Origin: Incurvaria masculella
Lineage: Eukaryota > Arthropoda > Insecta > Lepidoptera > Incurvariidae
Length of the DNA: 64,000 nt
NCBI GenBank assembly: GCA_946894095.1
Contig: OX335655.1
Coordinates: 13,764,001-13,828,000 of the forward strand
Direction: 5' to 3'
In this document: piece after piece, positions 12,001 through 27,000 of the stretch
Position numbering within the stretch: position 1 is the first letter of the stretch
Layout of the letters: every line of letters begins with the position of its first letter
Notes under the pieces: model-generated
Told to the model about the DNA's origin: nothing
Databases searched by the model: none
What the model saw: the letters and a program-made list of their open reading frames with translations, nothing else
Made by a program: the position numbers and the translations under genes

Positions 12001-15000
12001 TTTTGATCTTAGACCTTTTCGAAAACTCGAAATATTTTTTTAGGTTAGGAATGAATGTGAATAGTTTCTTCGAGTTTCCAAAAAGTGTTGTTTCTCGGTT
12101 TTGCGTTTGTTTTTTTGAGTTTTAACCCATCTTAACCATAGCGCCAAATGATCTGCCAACCCCAGTCATTAGGATCGAATGTATTATGGTATGATCGTAA
12201 GCAACAAAATCAGGAAAAAACGCAGCTAATGAGACATCAACGTGAGCAGGGGAATGTGGGGTGTGCCACAAATGGGGCAGATTAATGTGGCTGACCTCGT
12301 CCCCTCGGCGGACCCCTCCAGGATTGATGTATAGACGGAGGGGTTTTATACGATAGCACCCCCTTCGGAGTTCAGGCTATTAAAATTGCACTTACAAAAA
12401 ATATTAAATGTCGGGATTAATCTTTGCTTTGAGTTTTTCTTTATTAAGTTGGCGTCAGTAAAGAGGAAGTGGTGAAGTGGAATGTGGTCATTAACGCGAA
12501 CTCGCCGTATGGACAAAGTGTGCATACAATTGTATGGAAAGCCCGCCGTGTCGTGAGACACACAGTCCAAACATCGCCACTGCGCGCAAATACACACATC
12601 AACACTGTATAGGCCGGTTTTTAAATCTTTTGAAGAAATATAATTTCTGAATGATTCCAAATTTGAATTTGACCAATAAATTAAAAACAAAACATGTGCG
12701 CGGCATAACTATTCGAACCATTGTTTTTATGTCAAATTAAAGTTCTAAAACAAGTTAGCGGTTAATTTCGAATTTATGACACTGTATGCATCATGCAGCG
12801 GAGCCATTTAAGGGCAGCAGGCATGCTACAATCTGGATGTCGATTCTCGACACTCTATTGACTTTACAATCGAGTCGATCGATTGCCAAATTTCAATCCA
12901 GTTGCGTTTGAATTTGGTATTCTTGAGTTCAACTGTGTCCGGATTTTGCGATCGAATAGCATGTTAGTAGACCGAAGTAAAGTTTGCATCAGGTTCGCAG
13001 CAAGTTAGTAGTCCAACTAGCAACGCTTTTCAAGCAAACTAGGGTGTTTCATATTTAACCGTACAAGAGAGAGGGATAGAAGATCGAATACATTTAGGTC
13101 ATGGTTGTCGAACCCATAACACAACGCACTTCGTAAAAAGAAAGTTCTTTCCATATCCCGCGCTTTTGTTCCGTGTTGTTTGTCCGAGTTGATAATTTGA
13201 TTTCGGTATAATTTCATTATTAAGAATGGTTTTCCTACAGTTTAAGCATTGTACTGACAACTTAGCAATAAACTATGGAGTTTTTTTTAATATCTCCTCA
13301 CTACGTAATTGAAATGTGTGTGTGAAATGCAAATATTGTGTTGTAAATATCTACAATAATTAATAAACATAGTCAATGCCTTACTTTCTTGTAAATTTTA
13401 AGAAAAATAAAGGCATATGAAAAATTGTGAGATGGTACCTATCCGATAGAACGTGAGATCGGTGCCTGTGACATTGGTGTAGAAGCCCTTTAGCCTAACA
13501 TTGTTTGATTACTCCCCGAAGCATAAAATTATAATGATGTGAGTACAAACATAAAATAACATTTATTAATATCTTATCTATTTATTTTGTTATTTTCATT
13601 GACATTGAGAATGAATTCAATGAATAAGCAAGTTTTCAAGATAATATTTTGCACGAGACAGGTTGAAATAAACCGAACACACAACTCAAACAAGAAAAAA
13701 AATCACTACAGACGAGGCGAGCCGTGTCCTTCACCTTCGAAGCGCCAGCGGTGCGCACGCAGTAACCAAATCTGATTCAGTTTTGTTTCTGCGCAGCCAC
13801 CGGCGCCGCTTATAAAGGGAATCACTTAATTTGAAGTGAGGTTCGAAATTCTTTGGAGGTTTGGAATTTAAATTAATTGAAGTGAGGTTATGTTGTATGC
13901 AAAGTAATTTACTTAGAGAAATATTGTTTTTGTTGAATTCAAAATCATCAAATATTTTCCATAGGTGTTGTAACAGGAATGAAATAACAATATCGCACTT
14001 TGATCGCATAAAATAGTCCAACCGGTCTCAAAAAGTACCTCCTTTATAAACTGGAAAGAAATTGACTGTAACTCGATCCTAACCCAGTTCCAATCCAGCT
14101 GAATAACGTCGGGAACAATTATATGTTCAATACCTTATATATTTACAATATATATTTATATACAATATATATATTAATACCGATTCTGACGTTTCTCCAT
14201 ACATCGCGATGACAGTTCGATCGCAAACTCGCTCGAAATTAATTCCGCTACTACTCGCTGGATCGAGGGCGCTGCTGTCGTTTTCAAGAATACCAAAGAG
14301 CTGTCTGCCAACTTGCTAAGGATAGAGTAAGTTCAATCGAGTGTCAGGAATCGCCATGCTGGGCCTACTCGACGGAGTGTTGCTGATCAGATTGGAACCA
14401 ATGAAAACGTGATATCAAGGTTATGGTCACGTTATCGTTCTAATGGTAAAGGCGGGAAGCGCATAAATTGCTTTCGGTCTTTTCCGACACATTTAATATG
14501 TAATAACGAAACGATCAAACATTTTGTGCTGTCGAACTTTATTGGAAGCATATTTATCGCCATCTAGTAGCAAGCGGCCGAATTACTAACCCGAGTGTGG
14601 CGTTGCGGCGGAGGTGAAATCATTCCACCGAACTAGCGCCATCTGTTGTATACTAGCGCAAGCTTATCAAGTTTTACCAACCTTGCACACCGTTGTTGGT
14701 TCACTATGGATGGAAAGAAAACCAATAAACCGAAATGTGGCGGTTGCAATAAAGCGACTGGAACAGATGGAGACTTCATTTTATGTAGCGAATGCAGAGA
14801 AACCTACCATAGAACCTGCGTTAATCAGCCCCAGTTGGAGCCCGGACTAGACCGACTCACCAGAGCCGCTCGAGAGATTTGGACATGCCCATCTTGTACG
14901 GCTAAGCTTAAACGCGGGGACAATACTCCACTGCGGCCGGCAAAGTTTACCACGGAACCCCGGCCTGCTGGCGCTGCATTGGCACCCAAAACTGGTACTA

Positions 15001-18000
15001 ATTTCAGCCAAAAATCTGGTGCAGGCCCAACAGAAAGGAAAAAAAATTGCGATCCCTCCGCGAAAGCTACTGTCAACCTTGACGCTGTCGCGGCCCCTTC
15101 ATCTTCCTTCATCACCAGTGGCGAAGCGGCCTCCCACGGGCCACCCTCTCCGATAAAATCACCTACGGACCCCCTTACCAAAGAAGTCAACAGTCTAGTT
15201 GCGGCAGTACGTATGTGCAGGAACGAGTTTGACGCAATGAGGCAAGAAATGTTGGATGTCAGGAATTCACTAGAGATGGCACATGGAAGGATGGACGACT
15301 TCCAAAAAAAAATGGACTGTCTGGATCAGCGCCTAGTTGAGGTCGAAAAAATCAAGACAGAGCTATCGTCGGCGCGCTCCACTATCTCTGAACTGCGTAA
15401 CGAAATGGAAGCTCGCGAACACGCCACTTTGACCAACGAGGTCGAGATTACCGGAATACCCGAACAAGGAGAAGAAAACCTATTTCATCTCGCCATGACA
15501 ATCGGCAGGAAGATCGGTGTGGAGCTAGACGAGCGGGACATCGATCACGTCACGCGTGCTGGCCCGCTGCGCCCCGTCTCCGCCGCCGGCAGCGCGGACC
15601 CCCGCGCCCCCGCTGGACCCGCCCGGCCGCGCCCAATCGTTCTGCGTGTGACCCGTCGCCGCGTCAAGGACGAACTTCTGAAGGCAGCGCGCGTGCGCCG
15701 GGGTGGCGGTTTCAACGCGCGCGATATCGGACTCCAAAGGGGAGAGACACCAGTTTACATTAACGAGCGTCTCACCAAGCGCACTAGAGACATTTTTTAT
15801 AAAACGAGACTTGCAGCCCGCGAGCACGGCTTCAAGTTTGTGTGGACCCGTGAAGGCAGAGTCCTTACGAAAAAATCTGAAGGGGGTGCGCCTCAGAGGG
15901 TGAGGGGGGAACAGGACTTGGAGCGTATTTTTTTCTCCAACCCACGCCCAAACCCCCACCCCTAGAACCAACTGGGTCGCGCACCTTAGAAAAATGGGTT
16001 TCATGATCTTTTTGCCAATTATGTTATTTTTTATTAAGATGTCATTGTTTCTTTTTTTAATTACCTTGTCTCATGCATATTACCCTTGTAACTCATATAT
16101 GTATCTCGTTTGTCATCCTGAAACAGTTACTTTGCCAAGTATTATTGCCGAACACAATATTAACATCTCGATGTATTTTAAATTAATACGAACACGCATC
16201 AATTCAATAACTATGCCTGCCAAACTACAAACACATATAAATTATATTTTTGTCACTTGCCATTCATTTTCATTGCTTATAAGGAAAATAAAACTGGTTT
16301 TATTTGTTAAAAATGGGCCGTAAAAATACCTCTAGTTTGTTGAAACTCGGGCTTCTTAATGCAAGGTCGCTAAACACGGGTCAAGATGAATTAATAACTA
16401 CTATGCACACACAAGAGCCCGATATCTTAGCATTGAATGAAACATGGTTGAGAGAGGGTGAGGAAGGCTGTGCGCCTGTATTGCCGCACTACACACTACG
16501 GCACATCCCTCGCGGCTCGCGCGGCGGCGGAGTGGGTTACTACGTTAGGCGCGGAGTGCGCGCGCGCGTTAGACCTCACCCCGCCGGCTGCCTAGAGCAA
16601 ATGTGGATTGAGATCACACTGTGCGGAGTACGAATAGCTATTGGAACTGCGTACAGACCGTCTGACATTACAGTAGATTCAGCTATAGATTGCCTTAGTG
16701 AATCGATTGCCGCATTCTCTTATTGTGACCACACGTTCTTATTTGGTGATTTTAACATAGATATGCTGCTTTCCGACTCATCAGAGGCTACCGCTTTTAA
16801 CACATTTTTGCACCACCACAGTCTTAAACAACTAGTTGACGTTCCTACTAGGGTTACCGACACTTCGGCGACCTTACTTGACCTGGTTTGTACAGACGCA
16901 AATGTATGCATAAAAAAAATTCATGTACTCCATAATCGTAGCCTAAGTGACCACGCAATGATTTTAGCTGATGTCAATATTAAAAAACCTAAGCCCCAAC
17001 CGCGATGGATCATCTTCCGTCCACTTAAAGATATTGATCAAACTGCTTTTTCCGCTGACTGTGACTCTCTCGATTGGGAAAGAGTACTCCGACATGACAG
17101 TCTAGATGAAACAGTGCAGGCCTTCAACGATATGTTATGCTTACTTTTTGATTGTCACGCGCCTACTCGTCAGACTCTTATCAAATCAAAACCACAGCCA
17201 TGGATCACGGACACCATTAAAAAAATGATGTCACTTAGAGACCAAGCATTAGTTAGGGCACAAAAAACTAAGATTGATTCCCATAAGCAATACTACAGAG
17301 ATCTTAAAAATATAGTAATAAACTCTATTAGTAATGAAAGAACGGCTTATTTCACTCACTATGTTAATAAAAATATTTATAACCCCAAAAGACTCTGGAA
17401 CAACCTCAAAAGCACGATGCTCTTGACAACTCAAATAATTGTGAAATTCCATTCTTTCTTAATGACCCTGAGTTAATAAATAATTACTTCCTGGATATTC
17501 CTGGCAACGAAGATGCTGACACAGACACTCTAAATTTTCTCAAAACACATAAACATAACATCTCTGAATTTAATTTTGAACCAGTGTCTCCCAGTGAAAC
17601 CCTAAATGTAATAAATCATATTTCTTCTCTCGCTACTGGATCCGATGGAATTTCCATAGATATGTTAAAAAGAACGTTGCCTCGTACACTCCAAGTTATA
17701 ACTGACATTGTAAACAAATCATTGCTGCAAGGAACGTTTGCTGATTGCTGGAAATTGGCTTTGGTAAAACCTATACCAAAGAAAAAATCTGTTACGGAAT
17801 TGAAAGATCTTCGCCCAATAAGCATACTACCAGCAATCTCCAAAATTGTGGAAAGAGCAGTACACACACAGCTATCTGGTTTTATGAATACCCAGGGTAT
17901 TATCCCTGAAGTCCAGTCAGGGTTCCGTAAATTCCATAGTACGAGCACAGCTTTACTCACTGTCTTGGATGACACTCTTTCCGCCTCCGATGCCCACAAA

Positions 18001-21000
18001 GGAACACTGCTGGTGCTTCTAGATTTCTCTAGAGCCTTCGATTGCCCAATATTCCTCTGCTGCTAGCTAAACTCACCTACTACGGCCTGTCGAAAAATTC
18101 AGTGAAGTGGTTCGAAAGTTTTTTAGTAGGCCGCAAACAGGTAGTTGGCTGTGAACAGGATGGTGGACGAATCAAATATTCACAATCAAAGTACCTCACT
18201 CGTGGAGTCCCACAGGGAGCAATTCTCAGTCCCCTCCTGTTCACAATTTTCACAGCAGATCTCTGCAATGTTTTTAAGCACTGTAAAACTCACCTTTACG
18301 CCGATGATACCCAGGTCTACTTATCGTTCAATCCTCAAGACACAATTGACAAAGTTACCTTACTAAATCATGACCTAAATAGAGTATCCGAGTGGGCCTG
18401 TCGAAATACTTTGATATTAAATCCATCAAAATCTAAATGTATCATTCTTGGCAATAAGCATCAAATTAAAGCCATCAAATTATTTAAACCATTAGTAGAA
18501 ATAAATAAAGTACCGATAGAGTTTGTACAATCTGGGCGAAACTTAGGTCTTGAGGTTGATGAACTGATGCGCTTTGAGGAACACATTAACAGCAAAGTAA
18601 GGATTGCTTTTTACAAGCTTAAAATACTTTATTCCATTAGAATGTACCTTACAGAAAAGGTTAGAGTCATGCTTACAGATGCATTAGTTTTATCCCTTTT
18701 TAATTATTGCGACACGGTCTATGGCCCACGTTTATTAGCTAAGACCGAAAGGTTAATTCAACGAGTGCAGAATGCTTGTGCAAGATTTTGTTTCCCTATT
18801 CCTAAGCGTACCCATATCACCCCTCATTTAAACGATAAAGGCATTTTAAAAATGGTGACCAGACGAGAGTTGCACCTAGCTTGTCTCGTTTTTAGCCTCA
18901 TAAGGACGAATGAGCCTGAATATCTATACAAGAAACTCGCCTGGTCACAGGATTCCCATAGATATAAAACCAGGGCCAGTTCCTATCTTTTAAAGGTGCC
19001 GCGTCATGTATCCGTTGAATTTGAGGGCTGTTTCAAATAAAGCGCAACCAAGTGCTGGAATAATCTGCCTCCTCCGGTGAGAAATAAACTTTCCCACGGT
19101 AGTTTTAGACGAGCGTGCAAGTCCTGGCTTCTTGCGCTCCAACGCGGAAAGTCATTTTAAGTTACACATTTTAAAATCTATAACATTATATTAGCTCTTT
19201 TTGTGTTCCTTGAGAAGTTCTTTGAAATGAAAATGCCCCCTCAAAATGTTTTACGTGTTTTAAAAGATAAAATTGTATGTGTGATCGTATTTTTTGTGTT
19301 TTTCTTTAATTGTGTAAAGTATTTTTTTTTCCCTCGTGTGTTCTCTTTGACAATAATTTAACTAATTGGTCTATGTCATGTTTTTTTAAGGGTTTACTTA
19401 CTGTATTTTTTCTGGTTTTATGTATTATGTTTCCTCACTCACGACAAACAGCTGTTGCTCTCACCTTATGTTAGTCGTAAGTGTGTCCGGACCAGCGTAA
19501 AATCAGCGCTGTAATTCACTCATCAAGAGGGACCTGCAGCACAAAATGCTGAGCTGGCTCCTTTTTTTTCTCCACAAATGTGTATTTTGAATTTCGTAAG
19601 TGTTCTAAGTTGTGTTGAGAAAAAATAAACGTATTTTCTTTCTTTCTTTCATAAAACCACCCAACGGCAAGGCCGATTTTCGCAAGTTACCGCGAGAAGA
19701 CAACCAAATGTTACGGCCATGCAGTTGGTTCAAAGGCTCCGGTCATAGCATCAGTTGCTTATGAGTGACCAAACTGTGAGGGGAACACTGCATGAAGCTA
19801 AACTAAGTCGTCGTCCCTTTCAGACTGGTTATAAGCCCATTCCGAAATGTTTCTAACCTGTTGTAACTAAAAATTGATGTTTTGGGTGAGGAATGGGAAT
19901 GGGCGTAGGTAAACTTGATGAGGAATTACTAAAATAATAAAAAAAGCAGATTCTCGGAATGAGGTGGACTCGGAATGACCATCGCTGGAATATAATTAAC
20001 ACAAACAAAAGTAATGGACTATCAGGCACTAATTAATTATAAGTGAAAAATGTGGCCACACTAACAGGCAACAATTCAGAGCTAAAAAAGCTATGTTGCT
20101 AAACGATGAAATATGTTCCTCCTCCTACTTCGATAATTGGAGATAATTAACCTTAGGGTGATGGATGGCGCGAGAGCATCACCATTTTCCTTGGAACGAA
20201 AATAACTCACCGCCAATCAGATAGGCATGCCCATTGTACCCATACAAACATTATCGTTATACAATTGCTGCCAAACTTGTATAGGTACTTTTGCCACTGA
20301 AAAAGATTTGGCTTTTTTTTATGCGACCTGACATGGATGGCTAATACCACTCAACTACCGTTATTTTATTAGCCCAATAAACCGCATTCCCAAAGGAACT
20401 AGGTGCCATGCCAGGCCCTTCCCTTTATGAGCACGGCTGCATTGAACTGAGTAAAAAACCCGGACAATTTTCCATTGCCGTGTCGACCATCTTTTCATTC
20501 AATGCGATGATTCCATTCCGGGCGGACAAATCATACGACGTGCTATTATTATTTGTGCATGGTTTTTAATTATTCGTCGAAACATATTTTTTTACGATCT
20601 CTATTGAATACGTTCTGCCGTTCCTCCCCCTAACTATTTATTGCCATCCATGTCCAGTCACATACAACACAAAGATAAATACAGAGATGAAATTAATGAT
20701 TCCAGATTGCGAGCCGGTGCTGTTCTGGTCCCTCAACCGGCACGGCGCCCGCCTGCCGAGCGCCGCGTCCATCGTGGAGCTCCAGGGCCTGGGGCAGTTC
20801 CAGCGCTCCGTGATCGCCAACTACGACACCGGCACCATCGGCCGCGTGTCCAATGTGAGTCCCGCTGGGAGGCCTAGGGGCTGCGGGTGTTACACGAGAC
20901 TTCCATGCCGGGAGATGTTACCGGTCTGGTCAGTCAACCCACAAGGTGGTAACGACCGCAGCGTCTATCCTGGAGTTCCTGAGACTGGAACAACTCCAGC

Positions 21001-24000
21001 GCTCCGTGATCGCCAACTACGACACCGGCACCATCGGCCGCGTGTCCAATGTGAGTCCCGCTGGGAGGCCTAGGGGCTGCGGGTGTTACACGAGACTTCC
21101 ATGCCGGGAGATGTTACCGGTCTGGTCAGTCAACCCACAAGGTGGTAACGACCGCAGCGTCTATCCTGGAGTTCCTGAGACTGGAACAACTCCAGCGCTC
21201 CGTGATCGCCAACTACGACACCGGCACCATCGGCCGCGTGTCCAAAGTTAGTCCCGCTGGGAGGCCTAGGGGCTGCGGGTGTTACACGAGACTTCCATGC
21301 CGGGAGATGTTACCGGTCTGGTCAGTCAACCCACAAGGTGGTAACGACCGCAGCGTCTATCCTGGAGTTCCTGAGACTGGAACAACTCCAGCGCTCCGTG
21401 ATCGCCAACTACGACACCGGCACCATCGGCCGCGTGTCCAAAGTTAGTCCCGCTGGGAGGCCTAGGGGCTGCGGGTGTTACACGAGACTTCCATGCCGGG
21501 AGATGTTACCGGTCTGGTCAGTCAACCCACAAGGTGGTAACGACCGCAGCGTCTATCCTGGAGTTCCTGAGACTGGAACAACTCCAGCGCTCCGTGATCG
21601 CCAACTACGACACCGGCACCATCGGCCGCGTGTCCAAAGTTAGTCCCGCTGGGAGGCCTAGGGGCTGCGGGTGTTACACGAGACTTCCATGCCGGGAGAT
21701 GTTACCGGTCTGGTCAGTCAACCCACAAGGTGGTAACGACCGCAGCGTCTATCCTGGAGTTCCTGAGACTGGAACAACTCCAGCGCTCCGTGATCGCCAA
21801 CTACGACACCGGCACCATCGGCCGCGTGTCCAAAGTGAGTCCCGCTGGGAGGCCTAGGGGCTGCGGGTGTTACACGAGACTTCCATGCCTGGAGATGTTA
21901 CCGGCCTGGTCAGTCAACCCACAAGGTGGTAACGACAGCAGCGTCTATCCTGGAGTTCCTGAGACTGGAACAACTCCAGCGCTCCGTGATCACCAACTAC
22001 GACACCGGCACCATCGGCCGCGTGTCCAATGTGAGTCCCGCTGGGAGGCCTAGGGGCTGCGACTGATACACGAAACTTCAATGCTAGTAGATGAAACCGG
22101 CCTGGTCAGTCGACCCACAAGGTAGCGCCCGCAGAGTCTATTCTGGAGTTGCTGAGACTGGAACAAGTCCAGCGCCCGGTGATAGTCAACTGTAACTCTG
22201 GCACCATCGGCCGCGTGTTCAATGTGAGTAGTCCTGGGTAGAGGTTGGACTGTGGGCATTACCTAAAGCTTCCATACTACACAATCATAATACAGCAATA
22301 AAATTACACGGTGCCAGATCCCATATACGAAATGCCACATCCATCCTGGAGACAGATTCTGGGGCAGTTCTAGCGTTCCGTGTTCGCCAACTATGACACC
22401 GGCACCATCGGCCGCGTGTCAAATGTAAATGACGTAATGTGATGGTAGATGAGGCTGATCTGGTCACCACCGCCTGCGAAGATCCGCATTCTAGTACGTT
22501 TTGAGGTCACCAATTTGAATCGGCACAGAACAATAAATGGTTTGGTAACTTAAAATTATACATTCAGCTAGTTTTGCAAATGTGTACATAAATATCTATA
22601 GCATTTCTGTCGTTGGCGTTCTTATTACTTGTGAGACAAGTTCAACATTCAGAGCTACTTAAAATATACCTTCGTGGAGAGATAAAATACTATTGTATTT
22701 ATGATCAAACATTGGACACATTTGAGAGGCGTCTTCAAGGTCAACCCTCACACGGTTGCTGTTTCTCTTATTTTAAACCTTTTCCCCTCGGCTCAAGTGC
22801 GACTCTCGCGCAGGTGCGCATGTGCCGGCCCGACGTGGACAACCTGCGCCGCTGGTACTGGCGGCCCAACCACAACGTGACCTTCGCCGGGGACCTCACC
22901 TCGCAGGGCTACCTGGACACGCAGACCGTTGGCCGCACCTGGAGCAGCAAGTTCCCGCAGGTCATGACCAACGACCCCAACGACTATCTGGTTAGTACCC
23001 TGCGTACCTAACCTACCATTAATTAGTACCCTCAAAGGCGTATACACTAAATGCTACGCTTCGAAAAGGACTCAACCGAAACTCTTGAAAAAAAATTATA
23101 TCAATGATCAATGTCTAAACAACATTTTTTTTCCTAGCACCTTATATTAAAAAGAACTTTAGTATTAAAAACATTTTCAATAGAGTAATATTTTTCAAAC
23201 TTCTGAATTCAACTACTACTCCTTAACGGCAAAGTTGTTTGAAGTATTTTTATGCCGAAAAATAGGTAATATTTACATTAATTACAACATGGCATTCGTA
23301 AATTAATTGACTTTTTCTTTTCAAAATATCGAAATAAGCTAATTTCGATAAAAAGTGCGTTGCGCAATCAAATCATAAATTGGAAACACAAAAACGTCAC
23401 TCCTACCACCAGTGGACGTTGCTATATTTTTTTAGTTCTACCGTAATCTTGCTAGGTGTCGCTTTCAACAATGATGAAATTGAATGAAAACTGCCTAAAA
23501 CCTCTTATAAAAAATTAAATCCATAATAATACCAGATGCTCTTAGGCACCATTTCCACGAGGAAGTAAATTTTCGCGAGAATTGTCAGACAGACTGTATT
23601 GTTTATTGTTTATTGTTGTTTATTGTTTATTCATCATCCATAGACAGTACACTGCACTCGGATTTGTCATATTTTATCATTGGCCAGTTCGGCAATTCCA
23701 GCGAAGAAGAACTGGCAAGAAACTCCGCTGGTTTTTTTTCAACGTCCAATTAGTCTAAGCTTACAAAATGATAAAGTACAAACAATTAATATCATATGCA
23801 ACAGTTCATGACAAATATCAGTTTATTTGTAAAGAATATGCCCAATATCTAACTGTTGCCAATTGGAGCGAGCCGGTCCCCACAAACAGCACCCGTTCAC
23901 GAGCATCACGCCGGGCTCAGCCATCGCCTCTGATCATGTCATCTATTGATCATGTCATCGTATGGAAAGCCGAACAAAATTTATGATGTTCCTTCCTCTT

Positions 24001-27000
24001 GAGAAGATTTCCAAATAATGAAGTTGTTGCTAACAATAAATAAGTAAACAATAAACTAGTCTAGTTACCAACTCGATGTTGGTCACCTACCCAAAGCACC
24101 ACACCGTGTTATGACAAAGAATATTGTACTTGCCCTAGTACAAAAGAATTATTGTTGATCAACGAAAAAACAAAACCTAGGTTATTTCTCGTTGTTGTTG
24201 GTACTTTTATGACATTCCATGATTCAGAAGAATCTATTCATACTGACGAGTATTTTTTTACATAATTTAACAGTTCATAATATATGCCGTTAAATTGTTT
24301 CAGTTCAAGTTCGTGGCGGACCGGCGCGGTCGCAACAGCTTCCAGGCGTACGCTGAAGGCGTGTTCGGGCAGCGCGCCGCGTCCCTCAACATTCCCAAGA
24401 ACAATGACCAGGCTAAACTGGAGGTATGTACTCGTAGGTCTCTCCGCCGGTTATGTCTCTCGACGGATGAACTGGCAAAGACTTGGGGAGTTGTACCGCC
24501 ACTGCAGGACCATTGGTGACCAGAAAATGAGTGATGACACCGCACGTCAAGTGGAACACTTTTTGAAAAAATCTGAATAGTGCCTTTTATGTGTAAAGTT
24601 TGAAAGATATGGCCTGTAAGTAGGTACCTATTATTGTTAGTAAATTAAGTCTGTTGGGATTCATAGCATGTACCTATAGACACATTGCATCACCTAAATA
24701 TTCTCACAATATTCCGGGAGGTCACGACATTTTTGGTCACGATAAGGTAAATGGCTGAATCTGGGTTCACATGTTAGAGACCAACCCTCTGATGCTAAAT
24801 ATGTCGGTCTGCCTGCGCCAAATGGTTGCGTTATCTAGAATGGCTATATAAAATAGATGCTGGTATGTACCTGCTGATGAATATACTGATTGTCTGGAAA
24901 CAAGGTATAACAAGTCGATTTTTTTATTAAATACTTAAAAATCCCATAAGTTATATCTGTAACCTAAATCGACTATAACTAAAAAATGCAACCAAAGATT
25001 TGTTCAGTTTTTGTATTGCTAAGCAAGTCTGTACTGATGGTTTCATGCTTCATCATTTGCATCCATTTACATTATCATGTATATTTTTGTCACCATAACT
25101 ACTTTTTCAGTCGCCTTATCTACGTAACGCAACCACTTGGAACAGGCAGATTGACACATTTAGATTCAGAGAGTTGGTCTTTATCCCGTGAACCCAGTTT
25201 CAGCCATTAACGTTATCGTTACCATTTTGGTTGCGACCTCCTAGTCTACAAGGTTCGTTCTGACTGTTTCGGAAAAACAATTTCTCCGCCCTACTTTCAG
25301 CCCAATCTCCAGCCTTGATTTTCAGTTTATCCAATACGTTGTAATAGTCCAGTTAATCGCTATACCAAAGATTACTAAACTTGCAAACTCAAGCATAATT
25401 CTCATAAAATCCACATGTAGGTAGCTTGTCTCTTGTCACCTGTCTGCTTACCTGATTTAGATACGGTTGGTATCTATTTGTTATGTGACTGGACATGGAT
25501 GACTATCCCATACCTGTCATGATATAAGCCCAACCTCCGCATTCATGGAAAACACTGACAATTTTTCATTGCCGCTTCGACCATCTTTTCATCCAATGCG
25601 ATGATACCAACCGGGCGGGCTTGTTCCTACCACCTAGAAGGTGGAGAAAACCCACAGATTTACATGGATTCCGACCCATGGAACATCTCGCATTCATAAC
25701 GAAATGAACTTATCCAAATCAGACAGGGAAAGAAAGTGGTGCATGAACGGGGCGGAGATTTGCACCCAGACCTCAGGTATGGAAGGCAAGTCCACCCGCC
25801 CCTGAGCCACGAGCCGCTCAACCTGTATCTAAGTTTGGTTCTTCCCATCAATAATAGCTTAGTGGGGTTAAAGTTATTTCTTCACCTCCATGGGTTAAAT
25901 GTAATATAATTCAGGGGAATACCGACTGTTTCTTCCAACATCTACAAGATACCTATTTGTACAATTTGATAGATGTACCGGTTTATGCAGCCTTGACGAC
26001 CAGTATGTAATAGCATACAAAGGATAGTAGCGATGAACTGCTAACATCATACACGTGACGAATGGGAGATGTTCCATGTTTCGAAATCCATGTAAAATCG
26101 TAGGGTCCCCCACTAGGAAGCAGGGGTAAGCCCGTTCGGGTTGGTACCGTCGCATTGGACGAGAAAATGACCGATGCGGCAATGAAAAGTTGTGCGCTTT
26201 TTCCATCCAATTCAATACTGCCATAGACAAAATAGTAGAGATTGACTGCTAACGTCCTACAATGTACAAAACTCGCTAAATACTTCTTATTTTCGCTGGT
26301 ACAAATACATTTCTAACCCGCGCTATCTCCCGTCAATGGAAGAACTACTGTTATTACCGTTATTAAACTAAGCTTAATTCTGTTTATTATTTTATTCTCT
26401 TTATATATAGTTTATATATAGTTTATTCTTTTAATTTTGTTTAGGAAGGCATGATGAAAACGTTACATCTTGACATTGTAAATAAAACAAATTTGTACAT
26501 ATTGGTTTGTACATATTTAATGTATTCTCAAATGTGAATTGCAACGCCATCTGTGCTACGTGTGTCCAGTGTAGGCTAAGAGAGTTTTTAGTTGCAAGGC
26601 CATTTTACAGCATTAAGGATTTTTTTAGTAATAAAAGTTTTGACGCTAAAGTTAGAGAATACAATCTACGTATATAAACATTAATCAAAGTATGATATTC
26701 AATGATTTCAGTTTATTTTTATCGATTTATTTGATGATTTTTTTTATTTATATTTTTGTGAGTGATTTTAATAATTGATGATATTTTGATTTTTAATTAT
26801 TTATGTTTGTTTTAAAATATTTAACTGTTACGATGTACATTGTTTACATTTTAATAAGTTATTTTGTGTTAATTGAAATTAATCTTAGGTTTCAATTTTA
26901 TTTTTTTAGTATATTTGTGTACTTGTTAATTTAAGTCATTTAAAATAATACTATGCCTAATGTATTTACGAAACTGTCGACGAAACGGTCAAAGTAAATT

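Larger units (their letters stand above)
14646..19651 (+). mobile_element. Nearly full-length CR1/Jockey-type LINE in MINPP1-like intron 1
   Basis: Two open frames in the host gene's orientation: a PHD-finger ORF1 and an endonuclease-reverse transcriptase ORF2, then a 3' UTR ending in (TTTC)3. The 5' boundary was not found; similarity to anything recognisable starts shortly before ORF1. ORF2 carries two frameshifts and one in-frame stop, so it is inactive but young. No target-site duplication was recognised. Confidence 0.88.

Noticed and set aside
20687..22053. Series of 101-128-residue open frames in the 196-bp array
   Set aside because: They arise because the repeat is open in several frames and shifts by one base per unit; each stops after about 1.5 units and matches no protein family outside the exon-derived part.
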